Below the pieces are notes generated by a model, which was given only the letters and a program-made list of their open reading frames with translations, was not told where the DNA came from and made no database searches. Shown here in pieces: positions 9,546-17,201 of a stretch of DNA of 33,245 nt; position 1 is the stretch's first letter, and every line of letters begins with the position of its first letter. The stretch is from a virus. The stretch is from positions 1 to 33,245 of the IMG/VR virus record IMGVR_UViG_3300048536_000027, one strand, 5' to 3'. The position numbers and the translations under genes are program-made.

Positions 9546-9809
9546 TTAGTCGCCATCTGTCTCAGCTACCGCAGTGCCATCAGACACATCGACAACTGAA
9601 CCAGTGTTTGACAAAACAGTACAAAAGTTTGTTGTTGGCACATTAGTATCACGAACGATAATCAAGTCCCGAACATCAAGCATGTTTGCTGCACTGTTAA
9701 AATACCCTGCGGTATTTACCGTGGCAATCGCATCGGCAGATGTGTACATCCACAAGCTACCGTTTGAATCACCACCAACACGAGTTAGTCCGCTTGAAGC
9801 AAAAGCCAT
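9546..9809 (-). CDS. Small decoration/head-stabilising-like protein downstream of capsid, 87 aa
   Basis: An 87-residue, Ser/Thr/Val/Asp-rich, cysteine-poor protein that looks like a small beta domain. It starts MAFASSGLTRVGG and contains a SADAIATVNTAGYFN segment, a layout I associate with small proteins next to capsid genes in many marine phages. It lies 12 bases downstream of the major capsid gene with a strong ribosome site (AGGAGGG). Position and abundance-type signals suggest a capsid decoration or head-fibre role, but no motif proves it. Confidence 0.6.
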   Translation of the reverse strand: MAFASSGLTRVGGDSNGSLWMYTSADAIATVNTAGYFNSAANMLDVRDLIIVRDTNVPTTNFCTVLSNTGSVVDVSDGTAVAETDGD

Positions 9810-9821
9810 TTCCTAACCCTC

Positions 9822-10634
9822 CTAGTTGTTGTCGAGAACTTCGTACACACCGTTATCATCGATAACAGTTGCACCCATCGACATCATCGAGGTTGCAAGG
9901 TGTGATACTTTTTCTGCGACATAGTTGATCTCAGTCGTGACATCAGCGTTGATACCCAGACCAATAGATGAAGTGTGATACGCCATGTTCTTACCGGCAG
10001 TGATCGCTGACGTTGAGAAGATCTTGAAACCAAGAAACTCTTTCATTGTCATGCCACCAGCAAACGGAAGATTCTGCTCACCAACAAAGTCTGACGATGC
10101 AAACTCAGTAATGTTGAACAGATCAGCATAACCCTTCGGGTGCATTGCCAGATAACGCTGACCGTCTTCTGGAATGTTTGCTGTGCCAAATGTCTCAAAC
10201 AGTGACAGCAGATCAGCTTTTTCAAGAGCAGATGATGCGTCGTGGATCTGAGTTGAGTTAGCGCCAGCGTCCATTGCTGTGTACAGGATGTCATCAGTCT
10301 TACGCCCAAGTGCGGCAGCAGCAGATTGCGCTACAGCCTGACGCTCGTTGATGTTGATCTTGAGTTCATCCAGCTTGTCAATGTACTCAGCAGCATAGAA
10401 GTCAGCCATGGTGGCTTCTACTTGCGTATGCGCCAGTTCCATTGCGGTTACGTTGCCGTTGCGTGATTTGGTAGAAGCAGTGCCAGTACCAATCTTTTGG
10501 AATCGAACAGTCGAGCCAGTCACATTGTTTGCCATACGCACAGTGTTCCGCAGTTTGGAACCCATACGCTGATAAGCCATGTGTACCTCAGACTCAAACT
10601 GCTTAATGAATGCGACATCAATAGTGTTCGCCAT
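9822..10634 (-). CDS. Major capsid protein, 270 aa
   Basis: A soluble protein of 270 residues located after the scaffold and gp13-like genes and before the tail-tube genes. The sequence has the features of a HK97-fold major head protein of the compact type found in podoviruses: a charged N-terminal helix, an E-loop-like basic segment near residues 50-70 (TGTASTKSRNGN), a long Ala-rich helix (about 95-120, ERQAVAQSAAAALGRKTDD) and a C-terminal beta-rich part. Translation starts at the ATG at 10634 with GAGGA upstream. A 78-base spacer separates it from the upstream gene, one of the few real gaps in the late block. Confidence 0.88.
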   Translation of the reverse strand: MANTIDVAFIKQFESEVHMAYQRMGSKLRNTVRMANNVTGSTVRFQKIGTGTASTKSRNGNVTAMELAHTQVEATMADFYAAEYIDKLDELKININERQAVAQSAAAALGRKTDDILYTAMDAGANSTQIHDASSALEKADLLSLFETFGTANIPEDGQRYLAMHPKGYADLFNITEFASSDFVGEQNLPFAGGMTMKEFLGFKIFSTSAITAGKNMAYHTSSIGLGINADVTTEINYVAEKVSHLATSMMSMGATVIDDNGVYEVLDNN

Positions 10635-10712
10635 TTTACAGTCCTCAAAGGTTGTTTACACATTGACGGTTATCTGTTTGGCATCCTCAACGCGATTGTC
10701 CTTGCGGGTCGC

Positions 10713-11258
10713 TCAGTGCATTACAGGCCGACTTAATTCACCAATACCATCATTTTTATCTACAGCGCAACGCTCAAATCGCATAAAGGTGTGACTGTTT
10801 ATTTCATACATAGTTTCATCGAAGGTAAACCCGCACCAACTTAACCACATAATTGTGTCGTGATGATCCACTGGCACATAGTTTTCAACGCTTGCAAAGC
10901 TACCCTGCAACAAATCAATCGTTGCGCGACAGCCCCGCAAGAACGGACGAAAATTGTAGTTGATTCCATTAGTGCCAAGTAGCCAGATTCTAGCGTGGAC
11001 ATCATCTATTGGCACATTCCCACACATACCAATGGGCGTTTCATCAAGCCTAAGTGTGTAGGTTACTGCCCCATCAATAACAAATGGCTCAGTCAAAGCC
11101 TCAAGTGGAGTAAGGTTGTGTATATAGCATTCCCTTACATCAGCCTTGCGCATGTTGTCAGCAACACGCTCTGCATGTTCGGGTAGGCTTTTGATTAACG
11201 AGAGCCTACCAACTCGTATGACCTCATTAGCCATTTGAGAATATACGCTTGAAGCCAT
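10713..11258 (-). CDS. gp13-like protein with GNAT-like fold (DUF2833-type), about 181 aa
   Basis: The body of the protein (IRVGRLSLIK..., then a DMRKADVRECY-like helix, an IWLLGTNGIN strand, an RPFLRGCRATIDLL helix and a WLSWCGFTF C-terminal motif) follows the pattern of T7 gp13/DUF2833 proteins, which resemble GNAT acyltransferases and are needed for virion morphogenesis. The chosen ATG (11258) has AGAGG six bases upstream and overlaps the end of the scaffold gene by 32 bases. An alternative ATG at 11234 (MANEVIR) overlaps by 8 bases and would fit family N-termini better. Unlike T7, where gp13 follows gp12, the gene lies between scaffold and capsid. Confidence 0.75.
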   Translation of the reverse strand: MASSVYSQMANEVIRVGRLSLIKSLPEHAERVADNMRKADVRECYIHNLTPLEALTEPFVIDGAVTYTLRLDETPIGMCGNVPIDDVHARIWLLGTNGINYNFRPFLRGCRATIDLLQGSFASVENYVPVDHHDTIMWLSWCGFTFDETMYEINSHTFMRFERCAVDKNDGIGELSRPVMH

Positions 11259-11964
11259 CATCAACCTCTTTCACAAAGGTTGGATCTCTACGCGCAGGAT
11301 CGTGATAACGTGGATCAAGCATCTTCTGGCGCAGATCAGCCTCTGTTTCACGTGAAACCTCAATCGCTCCGTTTGATGGACCACCCTCACGCATAGCTTC
11401 CATGACATGCTCAAGCACCATAATGCCTTCTGCCGTCTCACACATACGCTCTACAGCACCAAGCATTTCATCTGGGAAGAACTGATTGGCAAACAAACTA
11501 GCTGCTTCAGTCCTTGCACTAGCATTGTCGCCTAGCTTTGCAACCTCTGCATCATAGTCAGGCACATCAGCATTGATTGCCTGTGCATACATCTCAATGC
11601 CTTCAGCAAACTCATCCTGACTGTAGCCATTTTCAAATGCAGTCTTTGCCCACCACTGCAACAAATCATTGTCTGTTGCTGTTTCATCATCAATGCTATC
11701 AGGAAGAACATAGTCACCAACATCGGCTGGCCTATTTGCATAGGCTTGCTCTTCCATCTCTTTCATAAACTGATCGCGGAATGTTTCTTCCTTAGCGCCA
11801 ATCTTGCTCTCAAGATTAGAGTAGGACTCAACTAGATCATCGATAGACTTAAACTTCTCAGGCAGCGCAGCAAGCGGATCGGGTGCCGCTTCTGGCTCCA
11901 TCAATGGATTGCCACCCTCGGTTACAATGCCAGAGTCTTCTGCTGTTGCTTCTACTTCATTCAT
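11227..11964 (-). CDS. Capsid scaffold / assembly protein, 245 aa
   Basis: An acidic, Ala/Glu/Asp-rich helical protein between portal and capsid genes, as expected of a podovirus scaffold (T7 gp9, about 300 aa). The N-terminus is disordered and acidic with a FKSIDDLVESYSNLE segment near residue 40 that is typical of the family. The C-terminus carries DPRYHDPARRDPTFV and a basic/aromatic tail (GFKRIFSNG) that in such proteins contacts the capsid. The scaffold directs procapsid assembly and leaves before maturation. It overlaps the upstream small gene by 8 bases. Confidence 0.85.
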   Translation of the reverse strand: MNEVEATAEDSGIVTEGGNPLMEPEAAPDPLAALPEKFKSIDDLVESYSNLESKIGAKEETFRDQFMKEMEEQAYANRPADVGDYVLPDSIDDETATDNDLLQWWAKTAFENGYSQDEFAEGIEMYAQAINADVPDYDAEVAKLGDNASARTEAASLFANQFFPDEMLGAVERMCETAEGIMVLEHVMEAMREGGPSNGAIEVSRETEADLRQKMLDPRYHDPARRDPTFVKEVDDGFKRIFSNG

Positions 11965-12220
11965 TTGATTTCACCTTTTGACCATGCCGGATGCGCGACT
12001 CTATTAGGCCCACGATGTACCGCTGCCCCTCCATATGACGCAACTCCGCATCAGTTACTGCTGCGCCATTAACTGCTTCTATTGTGATTGATCTAAGATA
12101 CTTCAACACATCTTTGCCAAGTTCATCTTTGAACAAGGCAGCTATGTTGATGCTTATCTTCTCATCATCTGGACGACCACGTTGGTAGCCGTCAAGGCTG
12201 AGGTATTTGTTCTGCGCCAC
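11957..12220 (-). CDS. Small protein downstream of portal, about 87 aa, unknown
   Basis: A small protein whose best start is a GTG at 12220, six bases after AGGGAG, overlapping the portal gene's 3' end by 29 bases. The open frame extends further upstream inside the portal gene, but that part is probably not translated. The sequence holds a charged helical region with a KDVLKYLRSITIEAVNG segment and an HMEGQRYIVGLIESRI helix. It resembles small helical head-completion or accessory proteins by location only. I do not recognise the family. Confidence 0.6.
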   Translation of the reverse strand: MAQNKYLSLDGYQRGRPDDEKISINIAALFKDELGKDVLKYLRSITIEAVNGAAVTDAELRHMEGQRYIVGLIESRIRHGQKVKSNE

Positions 12221-13775
12221 CCATTGCTCCCTGTTGAGTCTGTGCATACTGTTGTGCCAAGGCCACAAGCTGTCTGCGTTCCTCAAGGTCGCGGATCAAT
12301 GAATCTGGCACACCAAACTTCTTACCGAGGTATGCTGCTGTTTCTTCTGAATCAATAAGTATCTGCACAACTTGTGGGCCAAAGGTTGCTTGAACTAACT
12401 CAAGCCAACGCGCCACAGATGTAATGTCTTGGTTTGCCTGTGCCTGTGCAAGTGGCGATACAGAGCGAACCTTTACTTCCCTGCCATTAATTGTTGGCAG
12501 TTCAATACGTCCCTGCTTCTTCAAGATGTAAACTACACGCTGAAGAACAGGTTGTACCAACTCTGCTTGGAGTCGCCCAAAAGCAGAACCAATACGACGC
12601 GACAGGTCGGCCATACGCTCTGCAACTTCTGTTGCAGAAGCTGGGGTTCGATCAGGATTACCAAGCATGTCATTGTACAAGGCTCGTTTGATATTGAGCC
12701 TCATATCAGACAGAACAAGATTGGCTACGTCAAATGAACCGGCTGCACGAATAGGCTCAAGGCCACGAGAGCCAGCAGCCTTTGGAATAACAGTACCCGG
12801 CACAAGACTAATCGTGTCAGGGTTTACTACTCCGTCGTCTTCCATTTGGTAGATACCTGAGATAGCCATTTGCGCATTCTCAAGTATAAGCTCAATCGTA
12901 AGATTAGTAGTCTTAATAGCGCTAAGCGCATTGATGAGAGGCCCGCGTCCATAGACTTCCCCGCTGCACTTCGACCAGCGGAAGCAAATAAAAGGATTTG
13001 ACCCCACACCACGATACTTCTCCTCTCTGACTATTTCCTTGTTTGTGCAATCAATAGCGTAAAACAGATAGGCTTCATCGTTCTTTACTGTGTAATCCTT
13101 ACACACAACCTCAAGAATCTTCACCTTGTCATCAGGTGCGTTCTTAATTTTGTTCTGTAGCTTGCTGCCAATCTTAGCTTGCTTGTACATCAACGGCACA
13201 TCAGATGCGCGTACCTGACGCTCACGATACACATGATCGATGCGATCATCAGGTCCAGTATCCAGCACTACATGCGGAAGTGGTACAGCAGAGAAAACAA
13301 TTGGATTGATTGCATCGCCCTCAGATACAGACAACACACCAGTACCAACTGCCAGATCAAGGAATGACTCATGCACCTCCTGACCAAAGTTGCTGTTCTG
13401 AATCACCTCAAAGACGTATTCAGTTACTTCATCAAGTTCATTATCAACGCTTTCGCGTGTTTCAGACGGGACTTCAGATCCCGCACGAAAGTCTGCCCAT
13501 CGTGCAAAGTTCGGAACCAAACCCTGTTGCAAGCGTGATGCAAACTCTTGAACACCGACAACGGCTGTTTCATCAAAGATTTTATCATCTCGACGTTGAC
13601 CAACTGATTCATAGTAAAACGACTCCCTCTGTGGCAGCGCATACTCGTAACACTCTTCAAACAAATCGACAAAGTTCTCTCGTAGAGACTTTGCCTTTTC
13701 GTATTTCTTCATGTACATGCCAGCAAGTTTATCGTTGCTGTATGTGGCTTGTCCGGCGTCAGTATTTACAATCAT
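12192..13775 (-). CDS. Portal (head-tail connector) protein, 527 aa
   Basis: The 527 residues compare with 536 for T7 gp8. The N-terminal helix with SLRENFVDLFEECYEYALP followed by a KIFDETAV... and FASRLQQGLVPNFARW segment is the signature of the podovirus head-tail connector family. The central part carries a VYGRGPLINAL motif and a PASATEVAERMADLSRR helix typical of the stem and wing, and the C-terminus is Gln/Ala-rich. The portal forms the dodecameric ring through which terminase packages DNA. Its ATG overlaps the stop of the preceding short MCIGGG gene. Confidence 0.93.
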   Translation of the reverse strand: MIVNTDAGQATYSNDKLAGMYMKKYEKAKSLRENFVDLFEECYEYALPQRESFYYESVGQRRDDKIFDETAVVGVQEFASRLQQGLVPNFARWADFRAGSEVPSETRESVDNELDEVTEYVFEVIQNSNFGQEVHESFLDLAVGTGVLSVSEGDAINPIVFSAVPLPHVVLDTGPDDRIDHVYRERQVRASDVPLMYKQAKIGSKLQNKIKNAPDDKVKILEVVCKDYTVKNDEAYLFYAIDCTNKEIVREEKYRGVGSNPFICFRWSKCSGEVYGRGPLINALSAIKTTNLTIELILENAQMAISGIYQMEDDGVVNPDTISLVPGTVIPKAAGSRGLEPIRAAGSFDVANLVLSDMRLNIKRALYNDMLGNPDRTPASATEVAERMADLSRRIGSAFGRLQAELVQPVLQRVVYILKKQGRIELPTINGREVKVRSVSPLAQAQANQDITSVARWLELVQATFGPQVVQILIDSEETAAYLGKKFGVPDSLIRDLEERRQLVALAQQYAQTQQGAMGGAEQIPQP

Positions 13776-13987
13776 CTGTTATACTCATTGAAATAGCCCA
13801 TGCCACCGCCAGAGCCAGTAATTAAAGACCGACGACCAGAACCCCTGCTTGTAGCCTCTACAGATTCAGCAAGAGCCTCTTGCTTACGCTCACGCTTTTC
13901 AGAAAGCGCAGCTTCTTTTCTACGCTCCTGTTCAGCTTCTGCTTCTGGATCTACTGCTGGGCCTCTATAGCCGCCACCAATGCACAT
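13772..13987 (-). CDS. Short MCIGGG protein upstream of portal, 71 aa, unknown
   Basis: The protein starts MCIGGGYRGP and then becomes an Ala/Glu/Lys/Arg-rich charged helix (about residues 15-45, EAEAEQERRKE) with a Gly/Ser-rich, Tyr-ending tail. AGGAG precedes the ATG. Stop and portal start overlap (ATGA). The N-terminal MC-x-GG resembles the start of the 237-residue protein at 17198-17911. A Cys at position 2 before a Gly-run without any hydrophobic segment does not look like a lipoprotein signal. Function unknown. Confidence 0.7.
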   Translation of the reverse strand: MCIGGGYRGPAVDPEAEAEQERRKEAALSEKRERKQEALAESVEATSRGSGRRSLITGSGGGMGYFNEYNR

Positions 13988-14016
13988 GTCAGTCTCCTTT
14001 ACTAACCTGTATCATC

Positions 14017-15537
14017 TTACATCCTTGCCCACAAGCCACTGCGTTTTTGTTGCTTTGGCTTTCTAGCAAAGACATCAAACTCTTTCTTGGCATTAAATGC
14101 TCTTGCTGGCTTCTGACCAGAGATAAGCTGACGCCCCTCACCGGCACCCAACATTAGATATTGCAGAGCATCATGTATGTGCGAATACATATTTTTCTCA
14201 GGCTTGTCATCAAACCTTTCACCAGATACTTGCAGTCGCTTATAGCTATATCCACCCTCAAATCCCTTGATGAGCGTAGGACAGCGACGATCAATCAAGA
14301 ACGCTGGCTTACCATCAACCATCTTATTCAGATTACTAGACACTGACTCAAGACGCAGATCTACCGAGTTGCTGTGTGTAGGCTGTGCGCGTAGACCAGC
14401 ACCGCGCAGAATCTGGAACGGTGTGCTTTCATCGGTTTGCGCACGGAAGTCACCAGCCGGATCGCCAAAAATATGCACATCAAGATCGCCAAAACGAGTA
14501 GCAATCTCTTGGCGCAACATCTCAGCAAAGCGCACAATGCCCATATCAATCGCCACAATCTCAGCTTGGATTAGCCACCTACCTCGCACCTTCTGCCCAA
14601 ACACAGCAGCGGGTGTCAAACCAAAGTCGATGCCAATGTACAACGGAATACCAGCAGCAATAGGTATTTCTTCAGTAGCAATGTGTGTCTCGACATTAAA
14701 CATTGGATAAACAGGCTTACCCTCTTGGATAGTGCCAAGACGGTTCATTACATACACATCAATCCAGCTTTTAGTTTTGCCTCGAATAAGGTTCGAGTAA
14801 TAACTCTCAAGCATGTTCTTGGCGTTCTCAGCCTTAGTATGTGACGTATATTCTAATACATTGCCGTTCTTATCTGTCTGCTCACGCATACCAGATGGCT
14901 GTACATAGAAACTCCAGTTGTCTGGCTTGACCAGCATACGCGCTTGCTCGTGAGGAATGTGGTCAGGAACAGGAACCTCGCCAGACATAATCGGCCACCA
15001 ATGATCTTCCTCTGGTGCATTGGTATCAGCAATCACACCTGACCATGACGGCCCACCTTCACGCATAGAAGGGAAACGACCCACACGCATAGTACACGCA
15101 TCAATAATAGACTTTGGCACTTCTCTGGCCTCGTTAATCCAGATGCCAGTAAGTTCCAAAGACAGCAGCTTCTTTACATCTTCGGGGCGATCAAGGGCCA
15201 AGAAGATAACCTCAAGTTCCAGATCAGCTTGCCTGATGTTGTGTGTGTATGGCACCGACCACATAAACTTGCCCCACTGATCCTCTGGAAACCAGTCAAG
15301 CCAAGTCTTGATTGTCGTTGTTCTAAGCTGTGGGTTGGTGTTTCGGATGATTGCCCATCGACTGCGCCGAACACCATCCTTGTTTGGCTTCTGCTCTAGC
15401 GCACGGCGAAAGACCTCAACGCAACAAGCAACTGACTTGCCAGAGCCTACCGGCCCCCTGATGCCACGAAAGAACGTATTGTCTTTCATAAATGCTTTGA
15501 GGGTGTTGCCGTCAGGCTTGTAGCTAAAGTTGGTCAA
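14017..15537 (-). CDS. terL: Terminase large subunit, 506 aa
   Basis: This is the packaging ATPase/nuclease. Walker A is GPVGSGKS at residues 28-35. The Walker B-like segment is TGIWINEAREV (about 130-140), with Asn-Glu in place of the more common Asp-Glu. The C-terminal nuclease domain shows the expected acidic residues: GIDFG near 297, FGDPAGD near 350 and an SHIHDALQYLM segment near 455. Length is in the normal range (T7 gp19 is about 586). It overlaps the upstream small gene by 14 bases and is followed 29 bases later by the MCIGGG/portal pair. The motor docks on the portal encoded next door. Confidence 0.95.
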   Translation of the reverse strand: MTNFSYKPDGNTLKAFMKDNTFFRGIRGPVGSGKSVACCVEVFRRALEQKPNKDGVRRSRWAIIRNTNPQLRTTTIKTWLDWFPEDQWGKFMWSVPYTHNIRQADLELEVIFLALDRPEDVKKLLSLELTGIWINEAREVPKSIIDACTMRVGRFPSMREGGPSWSGVIADTNAPEEDHWWPIMSGEVPVPDHIPHEQARMLVKPDNWSFYVQPSGMREQTDKNGNVLEYTSHTKAENAKNMLESYYSNLIRGKTKSWIDVYVMNRLGTIQEGKPVYPMFNVETHIATEEIPIAAGIPLYIGIDFGLTPAAVFGQKVRGRWLIQAEIVAIDMGIVRFAEMLRQEIATRFGDLDVHIFGDPAGDFRAQTDESTPFQILRGAGLRAQPTHSNSVDLRLESVSSNLNKMVDGKPAFLIDRRCPTLIKGFEGGYSYKRLQVSGERFDDKPEKNMYSHIHDALQYLMLGAGEGRQLISGQKPARAFNAKKEFDVFARKPKQQKRSGLWARM

Positions 15538-15718
15538 CCTTCTGATCCTTGCCGAACTTAATCATCCGATCAACCACCTCTGGACCAATAGCCGCGATAA
15601 CCTTGTCGGCCTCGCGGTCAGTAACAAACTCTTTCGGGTGGTGAACAAGGTGGACTTTCTTCACCACCCTGCGCAGGATCTCTCGCTCTTCTGGTTTAAG
15701 TGTGTGCAGGAAACTCAT
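15524..15718 (-). CDS. Small helical protein upstream of terL, 64 aa, unknown
   Basis: A 64-residue charged helical protein (TLKPEEREILRRVVKKVH... and a DREADKVIAAIGPEVVDRMIKFG helix). It overlaps the upstream gene as ATGA and the terminase gene by 14 bases, so it is translationally tied to terL. Proteins of this type occur directly before terL in other marine phages as far as I recall. A packaging accessory role is a guess from location only. Confidence 0.75.
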   Translation of the reverse strand: MSFLHTLKPEEREILRRVVKKVHLVHHPKEFVTDREADKVIAAIGPEVVDRMIKFGKDQKVDQL

Positions 15719-15966
15719 CTGTAACTCGCAGTCTTTTTGGCAATGCTTTTAGGTTGCTTTGAGAACTGCTTGCCTTGCCTTACGGCAGCGCGTTTCTTCC
15801 GGCTAGTGCGCCGATACTCTTCGTCACTCAGGGCAGAGATGGCGGCAGCAGGGAGATACCGCTCACCAGTAGCCTTGCTGCCCTGAGTGCTAGGCTTCCC
15901 CGACTTGGTGCGCCATTTCTGTCGCGTCCATGCTCTTAGGGATTTCTGTGAATCTGCCATTGCCAT
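15715..15966 (-). CDS. Small basic protein with GERYLP...GKQF..QPK pattern, 83 aa
   Basis: A Lys/Arg/Ser-rich small protein. The ordered pattern LRAWTRQKWRTKSGKPS, then GERYLPAAAI-x-ALS, GKQFSKQPK and IAKKTA-x-YR recalls a family of short basic proteins seen in marine phages and algal viruses (probably DUF5872; name from memory). The function is unknown; the net charge suggests nucleic-acid contact. The stop overlaps the next start (ATGA). The second Met (MADSQ) is an equally possible start. Confidence 0.75.
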   Translation of the reverse strand: MAMADSQKSLRAWTRQKWRTKSGKPSTQGSKATGERYLPAAAISALSDEEYRRTSRKKRAAVRQGKQFSKQPKSIAKKTASYR

Positions 15967-15993
15967 CAGCTAGTGTATCCACCGCCAGCCTTT

Positions 15994-16257
15994 TTATACA
16001 AGAGAGCCAGACGCTGCGCTTTTCTTGCTGACCACTGACCGGGGCTTCCGCCCTTTCCCTCGCGCTTTACGCGGTTGAATAGGCGCTTCCTCAACGCTGG
16101 CTTCGTGTAATTCCCCGCTTCGTTGACCGCCATCTTCCATCTCCACTAGACGCTTTGAGTCGCGTGTGTAAGTTGCACCAGACAGAACCCTACCGTCCTG
16201 CATAATAAAATACGGCCCATCATACGGAGTGCCGTCTCTGAACTGATACTTAGGCAC
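15994..16257 (-). CDS. Small protein, about 87 aa, probable GTG start, unknown
   Basis: The likely start is a GTG (16257) overlapping the end of the 50-aa gene upstream by 8 bases. The open frame continues upstream, but that part is Arg/Cys-rich and looks non-coding. The N-terminal half (PKYQFRDGTPYDGPYFIMQDGRVLSG-like, with aromatic residues and Gly turns) looks like a small beta domain. The C-terminal half is a Lys/Arg/Ser tail. No function recognised. Confidence 0.55.
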   Translation of the reverse strand: MPKYQFRDGTPYDGPYFIMQDGRVLSGATYTRDSKRLVEMEDGGQRSGELHEASVEEAPIQPRKARGKGRKPRSVVSKKSAASGSLV

Positions 16258-16402
16258 TGCGCATCTTGCTCTTAGCAATCTTATCCTGCAAATCCTGCGG
16301 CAACTTCTTCTGTGCAGCACTCAGCAAAGAACGAGCAGCCTTCTTGGCTTTCTTCTTTCCCGCAGCAGTGTAGGCATATTTCTTTCCCATTACGTTAGGC
16401 AT
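16250..16402 (-). CDS. Very small basic protein, 50 aa
   Basis: The ATG at 16402 shares one base with the upstream stop (TAATG) and is preceded by GGAGG at good spacing. The product (starts MPNVMGKKYAYTAAGKKKAKK, continues with a Leu/Ala/Lys helix, ends SKMRSA) is highly basic. It resembles short Lys-rich GKKY-x-YT proteins that recur in marine phages. Function unknown; DNA binding is plausible from charge. Confidence 0.65.
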   Translation of the reverse strand: MPNVMGKKYAYTAAGKKKAKKAARSLLSAAQKKLPQDLQDKIAKSKMRSA

Positions 16403-16620
16403 TACTTTCCTCCACCATATTTTTCATCGATTTTTTTAAGTTTTCGTCTAATGCCAGCAAGCATAGCAGCACTGCCAGCGGCTGCTGCTGGTGGTCCATA
16501 GTCCCCAATAGCAGTTAATATGTCCTTAGCAACAGGCCCATACTGCAAAAGTATATCGCCAGCACCACTAGCCTTAATCAAACTTTTATTTTTTTTAGGC
16601 GTCTTAATTGCACGTTTCAT
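16402..16620 (-). CDS. Small basic, Gly/Ala-rich protein, 72 aa
   Basis: The N-terminus is Lys-rich (MKRAIKTPKKNKS). The middle is Gly/Pro/Ala-rich with a weakly hydrophobic segment (PPAAAAGSAAMLAGI, about residues 43-57) and the end is charged (KLKKIDEKYGGGK). The hydrophobic stretch is short for a membrane helix. The GGTGGAGGA codons at its 3' end supply the ribosome site of the next gene. Function unknown. Confidence 0.65.
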   Translation of the reverse strand: MKRAIKTPKKNKSLIKASGAGDILLQYGPVAKDILTAIGDYGPPAAAAGSAAMLAGIRRKLKKIDEKYGGGK

Positions 16621-16635
16621 GCCTTACACAGTTCC

Positions 16636-16869
16636 TTATTTCATTGCAGCGGCAAGAGCAGACTTAACCCTTGCGTTAGTTCTGCTAATCATTCCAATGT
16701 CTATGGCATTTTTAATGTCTCTAACATACCGCTTTGTTTCGGAGCTTGTAAGAGCATTGCCACTAACATCATCTTTGCCCGATATTAAATTTTGAATTGC
16801 TGGTTGCAATCGAGCATTAATACGATTGCTCTCTTGCTTGCCAATCAATGTTCTTGCTTTTGACTTCAT
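16636..16869 (-). CDS. Small helical basic protein, 77 aa
   Basis: A 77-residue charged, helical protein (KSKARTLIGKQESNRINARL..., SSETKRYVRDIKNAI...) with no hydrophobic segment or motif. The start overlaps the upstream stop as ATGA. It belongs to the run of tiny basic genes between the two terminase subunits. Function unknown. Confidence 0.65.
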   Translation of the reverse strand: MKSKARTLIGKQESNRINARLQPAIQNLISGKDDVSGNALTSSETKRYVRDIKNAIDIGMISRTNARVKSALAAAMK

Positions 16870-17201
16870 GCCTTAGCCCTTTCCTTAGACTTCTGGTAAG
16901 AGGCTAACAAAGAACGACCCTTGCGTACAGCACTAGCCTTGTCACCACGATGCCCCCATGCCTCTAGTGAGAGCTTCAATCGTGTCTTCTTCCCATCCTT
17001 TATCAACGGACCCTTGGCGCTGCCCATCCTTACCAAGAAGCTGCCCTGCCGCCTCTTGCTCTGTGGTGTCTTCGCCTTGCCCTTTACTGGGTCTTTGAGT
17101 GTGCCGCCGGTTTCCCGCTTGTATGATGCGCGTCCGGCAGCGTTGAGGCCACCTTGAGGATTCTGTCCTTCCTTGCGCTGCCATGCCGGAGTCTTGCTCA
17201 T
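16866..17201 (-). CDS. Small basic protein (DUF6321-like), 111 aa
   Basis: The N-terminal pattern KTPAWQRKEGQNPQGGLNAAGRAS, then LKDPVKG and RRQGSFLVRMG, resembles a family of short basic phage and bacterial proteins (DUF6321 from memory). The C-terminal half is Lys/Arg-rich. It has a high positive charge and no membrane segment. The start overlaps the upstream stop (ATGA) and the stop overlaps the next start. The molecular role is not known to me. Confidence 0.72.
   Translation of the reverse strand: MSKTPAWQRKEGQNPQGGLNAAGRASYKRETGGTLKDPVKGKAKTPQSKRRQGSFLVRMGSAKGPLIKDGKKTRLKLSLEAWGHRGDKASAVRKGRSLLASYQKSKERAKA

Noticed and set aside
13310-13825. A 171-codon plus-strand frame, Gln/His/Arg-rich
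   Set aside because: It lies opposite the portal gene's 5' end and its composition is typical of antisense frames.
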